A stretch of 64,000 nucleotides of DNA. Source: Chiridota heheva (taxonomy: Eukaryota; Echinodermata; Holothuroidea; Apodida; Chiridotidae). Below the pieces are notes generated by a model. That model ran no database searches and was not told where the DNA came from. It worked only from the letters and a program-made list of their open reading frames with translations. This document shows, in pieces, positions 45,263-57,031 of this stretch. The DNA lies in assembly GCA_020152595.1 (NCBI GenBank), contig JAIGNY010000170.1, positions 17,501-81,500 on the forward strand, read 5' to 3'. Made by a program: the position numbers and the translations under genes. Each line of letters starts with the position of its first letter. Within the stretch, counting starts at the first letter, position 1.

Positions 45263-48200
45263 TTGTAAGGTTTTGATTTTGGATACTCATGTCTGAGAGA
45301 TCAGCATTGTGTGTGTAGAAGTATTTGTGTCTTTAGGGACCACAGACTCTGGTGTTCGATCCTTTAAATACTCCTCACAGAAGGGCACAAAATAAGGTTA
45401 ACTTTATTTCAAGGACTAATAGGTTTACGATGTTGCAATTGAAGATGTTCCAAATGTTGTACATTTCTCTAAAAGTTTTGTTGCTCAAATCAAGGCATTT
45501 ATGGTGTAAAAATTGGATTTCTCAGCATATTTTATTATACATAAGCATATATCCTGAGGGGGAGGGGAGGGGGGAGGTATATATGCCCTCCACTTTTTTT
45601 GAGAGGGGGGATAGTAATACATTTAATTTCCCCACTTTTTGCCCTAGCAATATTCCCAAAGCATCTTCAGTCTGTCAGTAAAAATATCAGTTACTGTATA
45701 ATCACGGGATAGTCTTTAACACCATGGTTTAAATACCTATCTTTATTCTCTGTAAAGAGGTACTATATGAACTTTGCAAAGAAGGTGGGGGAGGACACAT
45801 CAATCTATGCCAAGGACCTGGGTCCACATTATTAGTTTTGCCCTGTATCCCATTTCAAAGACTCTTTTAAAAAGTATTTTCACAAATTATTAGCAGAGAA
45901 AACAAAAATATAGACATATGTGATTGCTTTTTCAGCAGAAAAAAGTTCAATACAGATGTACAGTAGGGCTGTTTGACTGAAGGATTGTCTATAGGAAAAT
46001 TTAGAAGTAGATTATATGCATGCAATGCGTGCACAATTTTAGGCTCTTTCATTGTGATATTTTGTTTTACTTCACTGAAATGATCAGATATACAGCAACA
46101 GCAGTTGGAAAGTAATATTGGGAAAGGGGGTGTGTTTAGTGGGGGCACTAAACAGGCGTAAATCTATTAAAATAATTTGTCCGTTAAGGTGACACTGAAG
46201 TCGCTTTTTGGCGTGAGGTCCAGGGGCTCGCTTAAGGGTAGGGGTCCAGGGGTGAAGCCCCCAGAAACTCTCGCAAAATTGACATTTGAAGGGAAAAAAA
46301 GTACGTTACAACGCATCTGAAGAAAGTATTATACAAGTAAAAATTCATGTCAAATGTATATGATATACAAAAAACAAAACGCATAATGAAACGCATAATG
46401 TGGAAATAAAATATTTTATTGCTCACGTTTTTGTTCATGGTTAAAGGTCTATGGTCACTCTTTGAAAAATATGTGTAATATAAAAAAAGAAAATGTTTGA
46501 TAAGCTTCCAATGATTTACTATGAACATGTGTAAATTTTGTCAAACTTTTAAAACGAACCTGTTCTAATATCCCGCCACCTTTATCTCTCGTTGTCTTAG
46601 TTCATGTATTAAATACAATTTCCCACACAAAGTGTTAATATATTACTAATAGGTTATTTTACAGTTTTCAAACTTTGCTCTGAAGAACGCCCTTTTTTAA
46701 AGAAAGTGCCCTTTTAAAATCTAAATACATAATAAGCACTTGAATTTTCAAAGCTTGTTGAAGTACCAGAACGGTTCTCTCGGGGGAAAAAAAGCTGATA
46801 AAGAACATTGCGTTCTCATTAAAATATTTTCCGAGGTACAGGAATGAAGTGCCCTTTTATACGAAAAACCAACCCTGGCTACAGGGTCTGCATAATTTTT
46901 TTTTATCTGGACTCAAAATATTCTCCAAAAAGTCTGCTGTTTAATGTAGGCTATTTGAAAACAAAATGTTACTGCAAAATTAACAGAATGAAACGGGCAG
47001 CTTTTAATTGATAAAAAACAGTTGGTGGTCTTAATGCAATTATGATTTTACCCATGTTGTATGATGCAAGTGAGCAACCTAACTTTCCAAAATGTTAGAA
47101 AATAAATATATATATTTTCCATTCTAGTCCATTACAGAAAATGTTTTTGTTTTGTATAATTGAAGAATATTGTAATTGTGGACTGTATGGTCTAGGCTAT
47201 CATACAAAGAGAACATATGAATTAAATCTTGGGGTGATTAAGAATATACCAAAACTATGAAAATTGCAAATGATTATTTGGGGTCCTGGCCCCATTGAAA
47301 TTAATTGGAGGCCTAGGGCCTGTTCCCCTCCCCCTCCCTCCCCATCCACTTCCGCTGCCTATGATATATAATTTAAAGTAGGAACTTTTTCAATGTTTGA
47401 AAAGGCACATTAATTCTCTGGAAAATGGCACTTGCTCTTTCTGAAAAAGACACTTTTAAACTTTTGAGAAAAGTTGGGGGGAGGGGGAAGGGGGGGGGGT
47501 TATATCATCTCTGGAGATACCCTCCAATAATCAAAAAATGTTGGTCTAAGCACATAAAAAGTTGGTCCAAAATTTGGACAGAAAGCAAAAAGAAAAATTC
47601 TTTTACTGCATAGATTAACTTTAGTCTCCTTTTTCCAAATAATATAATTTTGAATTTTGCTAATCATCAGTTTAATTTTCTGATTTTCATGGCAAATTTT
47701 AAAAACCCTGCAAAAGCTTACCAAGCTTAGGAAACAAGATGATACTAAGTAACTAAAACGAATCAAACATCACGCTGGCTTAAGAATCAGAAATGAAAAG
47801 GCTGAGAATTTTCATCATGTAAGGGGCCACTTTAAGATTTCAAAAATCATCATTTGCAGCACAGATTTTATCATCAAATACCTTAAAAACTTTGAAATTG
47901 CAGATCTTTTGGGAGCTTTGCCCCTTGGACTCTATCAGGCCTTTACCCCACCAAGGGCCCTTAGGCGTGTCGCTGGACCCCATGCCACAAAGCTCGCGCT
48001 TTATGCTTGTATTGAGGCTGAACGTGCCAATAAATAATTCTTTCCACAACCTTCATTTCTCCCCCTCCCCTCACTTTTTAAAATGGATCTATTGTACATC
48101 ACGGATTCTATACATGTGTATGAAAGTAGTATAAAAGATCTATGACAGTTATTATCATTAAACGTTATTATTATTACATATAGTTTTTATTTTTAAACAT

Positions 48201-48440
48201 CATGATAAGCATAGTTATTATTACTAAATATTATTATTAATCATAATTAATTAATTAATTAATTAATTACTATTATTTTTACATGTATATTATACTGTTT
48301 CATATTATACCTCAATTCAACTATGTTCTGGTACTGTATACATTTGTATTTTTGTGTTTTACTGGAGAGCTGTTTATCTAATGTTCATCATGTCTTTTCA
48401 CATTTTTTTGATTTAATTAGGTCTGAAATTTGAAATCTGT
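45262..48440. other. Intergenic DNA, no gene seen
   Basis: Frames are short and unrecognised. A repeat phrase with GGTCCAGGGGTGAAGCCCCC occurs at 46205-46262. G-rich runs lie at 45557-45573 and 47475-47500. A TTAATTAATTAATT run and TTATTATTA tracts are at 48155-48275. Confidence 0.6.
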
Positions 48441-48447
48441 AATTGGT

Positions 48448-48835
48448 TCATTGCCCCACTTGCAACACTGATCTCTTGATAAAGCATATCCTCTTAACCT
48501 GTCCCTTTATACCTGAACTCCAGACTACTCCTATCCTCCTCCACCTTCATTTCTGATCTCTTCAAGAACAATCCCCCTCCAACATCATAACCTTCCTCCG
48601 CAATAGCAACTTATTCCACCTGATCTAATCATTACCCACACTTCCCCCTTTACTATCCTACCATCCTATCCTTCCTTCCTTTTTATTACCTTTATTTGCT
48701 CTTTAATCATTTATTCTATTTTTTCTCTACTTCCTTTCCCCTTTCCCTCCCCCTTTCCTCTCTGTCCTAACTCTTGCACCTTAGATTTTTAACATCCTTA
48801 TGTTATTTTTAAACATCAACAAACCAAACCATCAT
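48448..48835 (+). mobile_element. I-clade LINE 3' end, copy A1
   Basis: It begins GCCCCACTTGCAACACTGAT (coding CPTC-type pair) and ends AAACATCAACAAACCAAACC, matching the 3' end of the element at 57186-57755 with several small deletions. Confidence 0.78.
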
Positions 48836-49371
48836 TTTAAATAAATTTTGTTGAAATTTCTGTACGACTTTCTTGACTTGAAATGCAGATTTTTTTTTTA
48901 TTAATCTAGCAAAATGTTGCATCTAGGAGTCTAGACCTCTGTAATATTTCTTTGTGATCAAATAAAGAATACAAATAATGTTCACTTCTGTCAAGTACAA
49001 TTTATAAGTAGTTGTTAAAATTGTAAGCTTTATCCTGGATTATACAGAAAGAGAGCAATCTGGCCCCCAAGAGAAGTTTAATAATTGAATTACAGATGTC
49101 GGAAATTGAATTTGTACCAGTAAATTAAAATTAAAACCAGACAAAAACACTTTTTTTTTGGCATCGTTAAGATCGCTGTTAATTCTAAGAAATGCTCCCA
49201 GTCCTAGTAGATAATTTAATAGGATATCGACACAGTTTTGGGTTAGGCTTTAATAACTGTTTATGGACAGTCTGGGTAATTGATAAATTAGTTATTGATA
49301 ATCATAAGGAAAATGAGGTCGTCTCAGTTATTTATTTGCCCCACAAATGTAATCTGTACCATTTGATTTAC

Positions 49372-49680
49372 TGGCTAAGCATGTTCATTGTATCTGACAG
49401 CCTAGGGAATAAGAATGAAAGAAAACGGTGGAAATGTGCTCAAGAATTTGATAAAGATCTTAGTGGTGCAGTTTTGAAATTTTGTAAGGCAGTACATTCT
49501 GCCTAACTTTGTGTATGATGTAGCTCTAGTTCCATGTATATTGTCAGCAGTGTAGGAAGATATTTCTCATTGGAAGCCATATTTGATTTTTGTCCCAACA
49601 AACCTATAAAATGTATACGAGTCTTTTTATATCCAAAAACTATTTGTAAAAGGAGGTGATAGGAAGACAATTTTTCAAAA
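49372..49680 (+). repeat. Local direct repeat A, copy 1
   Basis: Matches 51900-52205 over about 310 bases (CTGGCTAAGCATGTTCATTG, GTGGTGCAGTTTTGAAATTT, TTTGATTTTTGTCCCAACAA). A 104-codon frame covering 49192-49506 ends inside it, but copy 2 has disrupting indels, so I do not call it a gene. Confidence 0.8.
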
Positions 49681-49984
49681 TTGAAGAACATTTTTCATCA
49701 GACCTTCATTATTGGGGTAGGGGGAGGGGGCGCTAATGGTTCTTGGCCCCAAATAAAATCATTGAGGGCCTTAAAACCCCTGTTCCCCTGGTTCCTACGC
49801 CACTGATCTTGATAGAATGTCATTGTCTAATTGAACCCTTTTGCCACAATCCTGACCATGAAGACTAAACTTGCAATATATAATTTTCCTGCAAAATGTC
49901 ATTGAAGTAATCTGTAATGCAAAATCCTTGACGGAAAGACTTAACCCTTTCTGTGAAAAAAACAAAAACGATTGAATTAAACTT

Positions 49985-50240
49985 GTTCAGCCTCTTTTGA
50001 TTCCGAAGAAACATTGAAAGGAATGGTGCTTCTAGCAAGAGCAAAGTATGGTGTATGAGAAATTGATTTCTTAATAAGTATTGAAGTTTCTCTCCTGCAC
50101 ATTTTGTTCAATAAATGGCGGATGGTGCATCCCAATCAGTTTTCTTTAGTAACTTGAGATTTTGAAACCTTTTAAAAGGTTTAAGTGTCAAACTTCTGTG
50201 CATTTTTTGTCAGTGAATTTGCTGGATCTCAGTATTGTTA
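49985..50240 (+). repeat. Local direct repeat B, copy 1
   Basis: Matches 50568-50830 (ATGAGAAATTGATTTCTTAA-like, CCCAATCAGTTTTCTTTAGT, GTGTCAAACTTCTGTGCAT). Non-coding. Confidence 0.8.
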
Positions 50241-50242
50241 CC

Positions 50243-50470
50243 TCCGTGAAGGTAGTTGGACAGAGGTTGTGTTTTTGTCTGCGTTTGTCTGCTTGTTTGT
50301 TTGTTTGTCGTCAACATATCTAAAGAACTGATGATTGAATCATGATTAAGTTTGGTGTGTGGTTTTGTTACAGGTGAAGAAAGAGGTGATTATATTTTGG
50401 GACATACTGGAAGAGGAGAAGGGCAGAAATGGAGCAGTGGTATGTTTTAGGGTGAGGTATGTGAAGACTT
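50243..50470 (-). repeat. Interspersed repeat, reverse copy of the 45.2-kb family
   Basis: The reverse complement shows AAACAAACAAGCAGACAAAC preceded by a TCAGTTCTTTAGATAT-like block, as at 45150-45230. It separates the two B repeats. Confidence 0.55.
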
Positions 50471-50567
50471 AGTTGAAACGTTGAGTTGGAATGTGCTGAT
50501 TGAACAATGATTTCATGCCCGGAAACGAAATCCAAACAAAAGATTTTTATTGAATTATTAAACTTAT

Positions 50568-50830
50568 TTAGCCTCATTTAAATCAGAAGAAACAATAAAA
50601 GAAATGATGCTTCTGCACTTAAAAACTTCTAACAAAAACAAATTATGGTGCATGAGAAATTATTGATTTCTTAATACATATTGAAGTTTTCTCCACCACA
50701 TTTTGGTCAATAAATGTAGCGTGGATGGTTCACCCCAATCAGTTTTCTTTAGTAACTTGAGATTTCGATAGGTATCATCTTTAAATGTCAAACTTCTGTG
50801 CATATTGCGTCAGTTATTTTGCAGGATCTG
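50568..50830 (+). repeat. Local direct repeat B, copy 2
   Basis: Counterpart of 49985-50240 with scattered substitutions and small indels; a plus-strand ATG-initiated frame at 50785 is unrelated to any domain. Confidence 0.8.
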
Positions 50831-50989
50831 CCAATGATTTATTTTTCTTCAAATTAATAAATGCCATCAACCAAGTATCATTTTATCATGTGTTAATGAA
50901 TGAAACAAGGAGCTCAAGAATATTCAGCAATGACTGCGGAATTATTTTCCTCTATTTCCTGATAATGTTATTTGAGAGATGAAATACTT

Positions 50990-51345
50990 GTAACACTGAT
51001 CTCTCCATCAAGCATATTTTCTTAACCTGTCCCGTCTACCTGAACTCCAGATCTCTTCTCTCCTCACTCTCCTCAATCTCAGACCTATTCGAAAACAATT
51101 CTTCCTCAAACATCATAGCAACAACAACCTCTTCCACCACATATAATCTCCTCCCCACCTAACCTTACACCCCGCTTTCTTTTCTTTTCACCTAACTGTT
51201 TCTCCCACATTCAGCTTTTCCCCTTTATCTCCTTACAAACCTTCCTCCTCCTCACTATCCTTACTCTTACACCATTATTTACTAACACCCTCTGAGCACA
51301 TTTGATTGCCGTTAAACATCAACAAATCAAACCAAACCAAACCAT
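50990..51345 (+). mobile_element. I-clade LINE 3' end, copy A2
   Basis: It begins TTGTAACACTGATCTCTCCA, continues with the CCTCAAACATCAT and CAACCTCTTCCACCACATAT blocks, and ends with a CGTTAAACATCAACAAA-type tail plus (CAAAC)n-like repeats. Confidence 0.78.
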
Positions 51346-51899
51346 GAAGTACTTCGTACATTCGTTATCTGAAGTTTTTCCATATCTTACCACTGTAGCA
51401 TTTCAAAGTTGCTTTGGTATTTTTCATAAAACATGCACATGCACTAAACTTTAATAATCATGTGGCCCTTTCAAATTCAAATATCTATGAACAGTTATCA
51501 CACTTTTTGTAATTATTCTATAGCATTGCCTGAAGGATAGCTGCTGTTGACAAAAATTAGCATCGTAAGTGAGAGATTTTTTTTACATCTATTTCGTCAT
51601 CAAGAGATGGCAAAATAGCCTGAGGAAGGAATGCTAACAGCAAAATGATTTGTCATTTAATTCATTTGGAATAGTGTTTATTTCTCTTGAAGGTATCTTC
51701 TCATGAATCTTCATGCGCATTCATATGCTAGAGGACTAATAACGAAACAAAATGGGTAAAGAAGCCATAAGTTTTTACCAATTGCTGCACCAAGCTGCGC
51801 CGACCATACTTAGGGTTATGTCCTCTGGAATCGAAGAATTACAAGAATTATGAAAGACAATTAAAAATAAACTGATTTTTACCAAGTATTAAAAAGATT

Positions 51900-52205
51900 T
51901 ACTGGCTAAGCATGTTCATTGTGTCTGACAGCCTAGGGGAGAAGATTGGAAAGAAAATGGTGTAAAAGAGCTCAAGAATCTTATTGAAATCTTGGTGGTG
52001 CAGTTTTGAAATTTTGTAAGGCAATATATTCTGCCGAGTGCCAAACATTGTGTATGATGTACTATAACTCTGGTTAGATGTATATTGTCAGTGGTTTAGG
52101 AAGATATTTCACATTGGGGGCCAGATTTGATTTTTGTCCCAACAAACCAATGAAAATGTATACCGGTCTTATATCCAAAAATTATTTGTAACAGGAAGTG
52201 GTGGG
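51900..52205 (+). repeat. Local direct repeat A, copy 2
   Basis: Counterpart of 49372-49680; it lies directly before the 34-bp satellite. Confidence 0.8.
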
Positions 52206-52346
52206 AAGAAATTGTTGTAAAATTATTTTTTTTACTGATATGCACTGAGCTGCGGCAAGCTATACTGAAAGAAAAGGATTTACAAAAATGTTAAAATACC
52301 GGTTGCCCTAGTGATTCATCACAAACAACAGAATCATCTAAATATA

Positions 52347-54003
52347 GAGGATAGGTAGCTCAGTTGGTAGAGCACACGATTGAGATGGGTAGCTCAGTTG
52401 GTAGAGCACACGACTGAGATGGGTAGCTCAGTTGGTAGAGCACACGACTGAGATGGGTAGCTCAGTTGGTAGATCACACCACTGAGATGGGTAGCTCAGT
52501 TGGTAGATCACACCACTGAGATGGGTAGCTCAGTTGGTAGAGCACACGACTGAGATGGGTAGCTCAGTTGGTAGAGCACACGACTGAGATGGGTAGCTCA
52601 GTTGGTAGAGCACACAACTGCGATGGGTAGCTCACTTGGTAGAGCACACGACTGAGATGGGTAGCTCAGTTGGTAGAGCACACGACTGAGATGGGTAGCT
52701 CAGTTGGTAGAGCACACGACTGAGATGGGTTGCTCAGTTGGTAGAGCACACAACTGAGATGGGTAGCTCAGTTGGTAGAGCACACGACTGAGATGGGTAG
52801 CTCAGTTGGTAGAGCACACGACTGAGATGGGTAGCTCAGTTGGTAGAGCACACAACTGAGATGAGTAGCTCAGTTGGTAGAGCACACGACTGAGATGGGT
52901 AGCTCAGTTGGTAGAGCACACGACTGAGATGGGTAGCTCAGTTGGTAGAGCACACGACAGATGGATAGCTTAGTTGGTAGAGCACACAACTGAGATGGGT
53001 AGCTCACTTGGTAGAGCACACGACTGAGATGGGTAGCTCAGTTGGTAGAGCACACGACTGAGATGGGTAGCTCAGTTGGTAGAGCACACGACTGAGATGG
53101 GTTGCTCAGTTGGTAGAGCACACAACTGAGATGGGTAGCTCAGTTGGTAGAGCACACGACTGAGATGGGTAGCTCAGTTGGTAGAGCACACGACTGAGAT
53201 GGGTAGCTCAGTTGGTAGAGCACACAACTGAGATGGGTAGCTCAGTTGGTAGAGCACACGACTGAGATGGGTAGCTCAGTTGGTAGAGCACACGACTGAG
53301 ATGGGTAGCTCAGTTGGTAGAGCACACGACTGAGATGGGTAGCTCAGTTGGTAGAGCACACGACAGAGATGGGTAGCTTAGTTGGTAGAGCACACAACTG
53401 AGATGGGTAGCTCAGTTGGTAGAGCACACGACTGAGATGGATAGCTCACTTGGTAGAGCACACAACTGAGATGGGTAGCTCAGTTGGTAGAGCACACGAC
53501 TGAGATGGGTAGCTCAGTTGGTAGAGCACAACTGAGATGGGTAGCTCAGTTGGTAGAGCACACAACTGAGATGGGTAGCTCAGTTGTAGAGCACACGACT
53601 GAGATGGGTAGCTTAGTTGGTAGATCACACCACTGAGATGGGTAGCTCAGTTGGTAGAGCACACCACTGAGATGGGTAGCTCAGTTGGTAGAGCACACGA
53701 CTGAGATGGGTAGCTCAGTTGGTAGAGCACACGACTGAGATGGGTAGCTCAGTTGGTAAAGCACACAACTGCGATGGGTAGCTCAGTTGGTAGAGCACAC
53801 GACTGAGATGGGTAGCTCAGTTGGTAGAGCACACAACTGAGATGGGTAGCTCAGTTGGTAGAGCACACGACTGAGATGGGTAGCTCAGTTGGTAGAGCAC
53901 ACGACAGATGGGTAGCTCAGTTGGTAGAGCACACAACAGATGGGTAGCTCAGTTGGTAGAGCACACGACTGAGATGGGTAGCTCAGTTGGTAGAGCACAC
54001 GAC
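52347..54003 (+). repeat. 34-bp satellite derived from the 5' end of a tRNA-like SINE (about 49 units)
   Basis: Each monomer carries TAGCTCAGTTGGTAGAGCA, the D-arm/A-box region of a tRNA, followed by CACGACTGAGATGGG. The A-box core TAGCTCAGTTGG fits the consensus TRGCNNAGYNGG in most units. Variants (CTCACTT, GGTTGCTCAG, CACAACTG, CACCACTG, and deletions giving CGACAGATGG) form higher-order patterns: marker variants at 52631 and 52726 recur 372-373 bases later (about 11 monomers). The last monomer runs straight into the rest of the SINE, so that element or a relative is the source. The minus-strand frame at 53446-53628 is an artefact. Confidence 0.93.
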
Positions 54004-54425
54004 TGAGATGCTTGAGGTTTCAGATTCGAGTATCACGAGATACAACTAGGAGAATTTTTCCACAGCTGTGCAGACAGATATGCCAAGCATCAAAGACAGC
54101 AGTATGTTGTCTGCGGCAGCTACCCCTCATCTGGCCATTGAAAGAAGTGGACCAATGGTTGGATGGCGCTTATCAGATGAGGACGTTAAATGGCAGTCCT
54201 GACGGCAGTAGAGTCACCCCTGCTTGGTTCTCTGAACACTATTTGAAAAGAGAAGTGTGAAAACGTAGTGTACATTTCACTTCCTGTCCTGTTCCAGTCA
54301 AGTTAAGGGCATTGATCTTGAGCTGCTGCCGAGAGGATTTGACAGGAGTACAACATGTACAGAGCTTCTGACATCTATGAAGTTAGTTAGAATTAGTGCC
54401 TTATAAATGTTAGGAACTATTATGC
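53975..54425 (+). mobile_element. tRNA-derived SINE (source element at the right end of the satellite)
   Basis: A final A-box monomer is followed by a B-box-like GATTCGAGTAT (54023-54033) at normal tRNA spacing. The head resembles tRNA-Lys-type sequences (tentative). The body holds GATGAGGACGTTAAATGGCA and GGTTCTCTGAACAC, shared with the SINE at 41008. The 3' region ends AGTGCCTTATAAATGTTAGG and an ATTAT-type tail, similar to L2-like LINE tails at 38095-38140, so it may borrow an L2-type machinery (inference). Confidence 0.82.
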
Positions 54426-54997
54426 GTATTGTTGCCTCAAAATCTGAAAAACTCAATTTTTTTAGAGTTTGATGAAATCATTTGCTACTTTAATGGTCTT
54501 TGGTAGATTTGAGCAATTTCCTAATATCATGGAGATATCCCGCCAATAGCATCTAACATGAGCTATTCCAGTAAGTTTCAAAAAACAGTAACAGTGCTTG
54601 AAATCATATGGAGCTCGCCATAGGGGCAATTAAGGGAGTGCATATTTGCTAATTAGTGTGGTTATTGTAATAAAGAATACAACCATACCAGAATTATGCG
54701 TGGATTTTTTGCCCTCCCCCAATCATGTTTTTCCTTTGCAATTAAAATTTTGTACAGCCGCCTATGCTTGAACTTGATTCTGTAAGTGTATACTGACAAC
54801 CAGTGAAGTTCAAAAAAACAAAATCTTCACAGAAGTGTCATATAGGAGATGATTTTTTTCCATAAGTCTAGCTGCATTGTTTAGAACTTTATGAAGACTT
54901 TGAATTAGAAAACATGATTTTTTTTGGAAGAAAAAGGCTAGATGAAATTACTTGATAATTGCTTGATGGAATTACTTGATAATTGCCACATTATTTC

Positions 54998-55325
54998 AAG
55001 CTGTCTGGCTCTCCTCACTTTCCTCAATCTCGGACCTGTTTGAAAACAATTCCTCCTCAAACATCATCAACTTCCTCCGCAACAACAACCTCTTCCACCA
55101 CATATAATCTTCTCCCCTCCTCCTCTTCTACACCTAACCTTACACACCCCTTTCTTTTCACCTAAATTTTTCTCCCACATTCAGCTTTTCCCCTTTATCT
55201 CCCTTTACAAACCTTCCATTTCCTTACTATCCTTACTCTTACACCAATATTTATTAACACCCTCTTGGCACATTTGACTCTGACTGTCGCGGTGCCGTTA
55301 AACATCAACAAACCAAACCAAACCT
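54998..55325 (+). mobile_element. I-clade LINE 3' end, copy A3
   Basis: It starts within the CTCCTCACTTTCCTCAATCT block and ends GACTGTCGCGGTGCCGTTAA plus ACATCAACAAACC. Strongly 5' truncated. Confidence 0.8.
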
Positions 55326-55329
55326 CATT

Positions 55330-56530
55330 TCAAAGGGAAATCTTTTCTGCTAATAGGTTAGGTCAGTATTTGCACTTTAATTCAGTTTGCTTTGGGTACA
55401 TTATGTGTATTTGTCCTAATGCATATTACGTTTCATTTGAATCTCGAAATGCTCACATTCTCCGAGGAACGTGTTTACAATAACGCTGAAATTAAATACA
55501 GATTAGCTTCAATGACTATATTTTTAGATCGCCATTTGCAAAAAGTTCACCATGTGAGTTCATTTCTTCATCCGTATGAGATGAACCTGTATTATCATGA
55601 AGGTTCGGTTGATTAATTTATTCACTGGAAAATGTAATCCTAGTGGAAAATGTGATATTGGCTAATGCATTATTTAATGGAAATTACCACAAAATGTGAT
55701 TTTAATGCCCCCTATGGATATGTCACTGTGAGCTACGGTTGTTAATGGTTAAGTGATTTTCTTTATACTTAGCTTTAGATGTAAATTTACAGTATTGCAT
55801 CTTGGTGCTGGACATTACACATGTACTGTATAGAGACATACTGTAGAGTAGGATGTGGGGTGCAGGAAGTTGGGGCAATACCCCATAGTATATTTTCGGA
55901 CCTCCAAGCAAATTTCATGCAAAGCTTTGCTTTGGGTAGTGTCAGTAACATTTCATTTTCCTATCAAATTTAGGCTCCTACGCCTCTTATTGCATGTTCG
56001 CAAAGAAGGAATGCTTGCAAGTTGTCTGTTGGTGGCATCATTAGACGGGAGCCCCTTAGCGCCGAGGAAGTGGAAGAAAAAGAGTATTTTACAGTAAAAA
56101 AAAAATGTAACCTTCCTATACATTCAGCACACAAAACCATACTGTATCTCTGATTACTTGATCAAACGCATTGCTTTGAAATTTTTTCTTTTGTCTATTT
56201 TGTACATAACGCTTCAACTTTGTTGTAGATTCTAACATCGATTGCAAGCTTTTTTTCTGAGTGAATCATTCCCTCTTACAAGCCCCATTTACCACTCAAT
56301 CTAATGAAACTTACATTGGATGGATACATCAATAATTCACTCACTGTAATGGAAATTATTGAATAAAGTTGTTAAATCATCAAAATAAATGGCCATGACC
56401 AGTGGTAAGTTAATTGATCAGTACACTCACATCTGATATTATGGCTTGCAAAATGCAATATAAATTGCATTAGTTTTGTACCTTTCTGCTGTTGCGTACC
56501 TGTAGAGCCAGACGTTGACATATTGGATGT
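55330..56530. other. AT-rich intergenic DNA, no gene seen
   Basis: Three frames of 62-80 codons occur (two on the plus strand, one on the minus strand), none with a recognisable domain. No repeat family was identified. Confidence 0.6.
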
Positions 56531-56543
56531 GAAGTGGTTTTAA

Positions 56544-56945
56544 AGGATTAGTTTAGTGGTCAAGCATGTTTATCTTATATCAAAGAGCACTTCGAAAGAA
56601 ACAAAATGGTGAAGAAACCAAGAAAAAATCTTATTCTCTTAAGGAGATATTTAAGTTTAAAGTTTGGTATCATTTGTGTAAAAACGACTGAAATCAGACT
56701 ACTTGTGATGTCATATCCTCAGATTCCTCAAAGTCTTTATGTATTCTATCATATGTTCTGCGATTTTGTGGCTTAAAAACCATGAGATATGTCAAAAAAG
56801 TAGTAAAACTGATTCTAGGAAGGGTATTTATAATATACCACCTGAAGAAAGTGAGGAAAAATAATTTAAATAGTGAAAAAAAAAAAAACTTTCTTTAAAA
56901 TACATAAAGACTTTGAGGAATCTGAGGCTGTGACGTCATGTGAAC
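56544..56945. mobile_element. Foldback MITE, right-truncated copy
   Basis: TTAA (56540-56543) precedes AGGATTAGTTTAGTGGTCAA. The left arm and centre match 61974-62360, ending at GAATCTGAGGCTGTGACGTC. The outer right arm is missing. Confidence 0.8.
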
Positions 56946-57031
56946 AGGGGTGGGATTTCAGTTGTGACAGAGGGTGGAAGCATGTTGCCAGCAGGCGATG
57001 GGATTTGTATCATTTACGATGTCTGGCTTAA

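Noticed and set aside
52347-54003. CRISPR-like array or tRNA gene cluster
   Set aside because: Monomers are adjacent without unique spacers, which excludes CRISPR; each holds only the D-arm part of a tRNA, so there are no complete tRNA genes.
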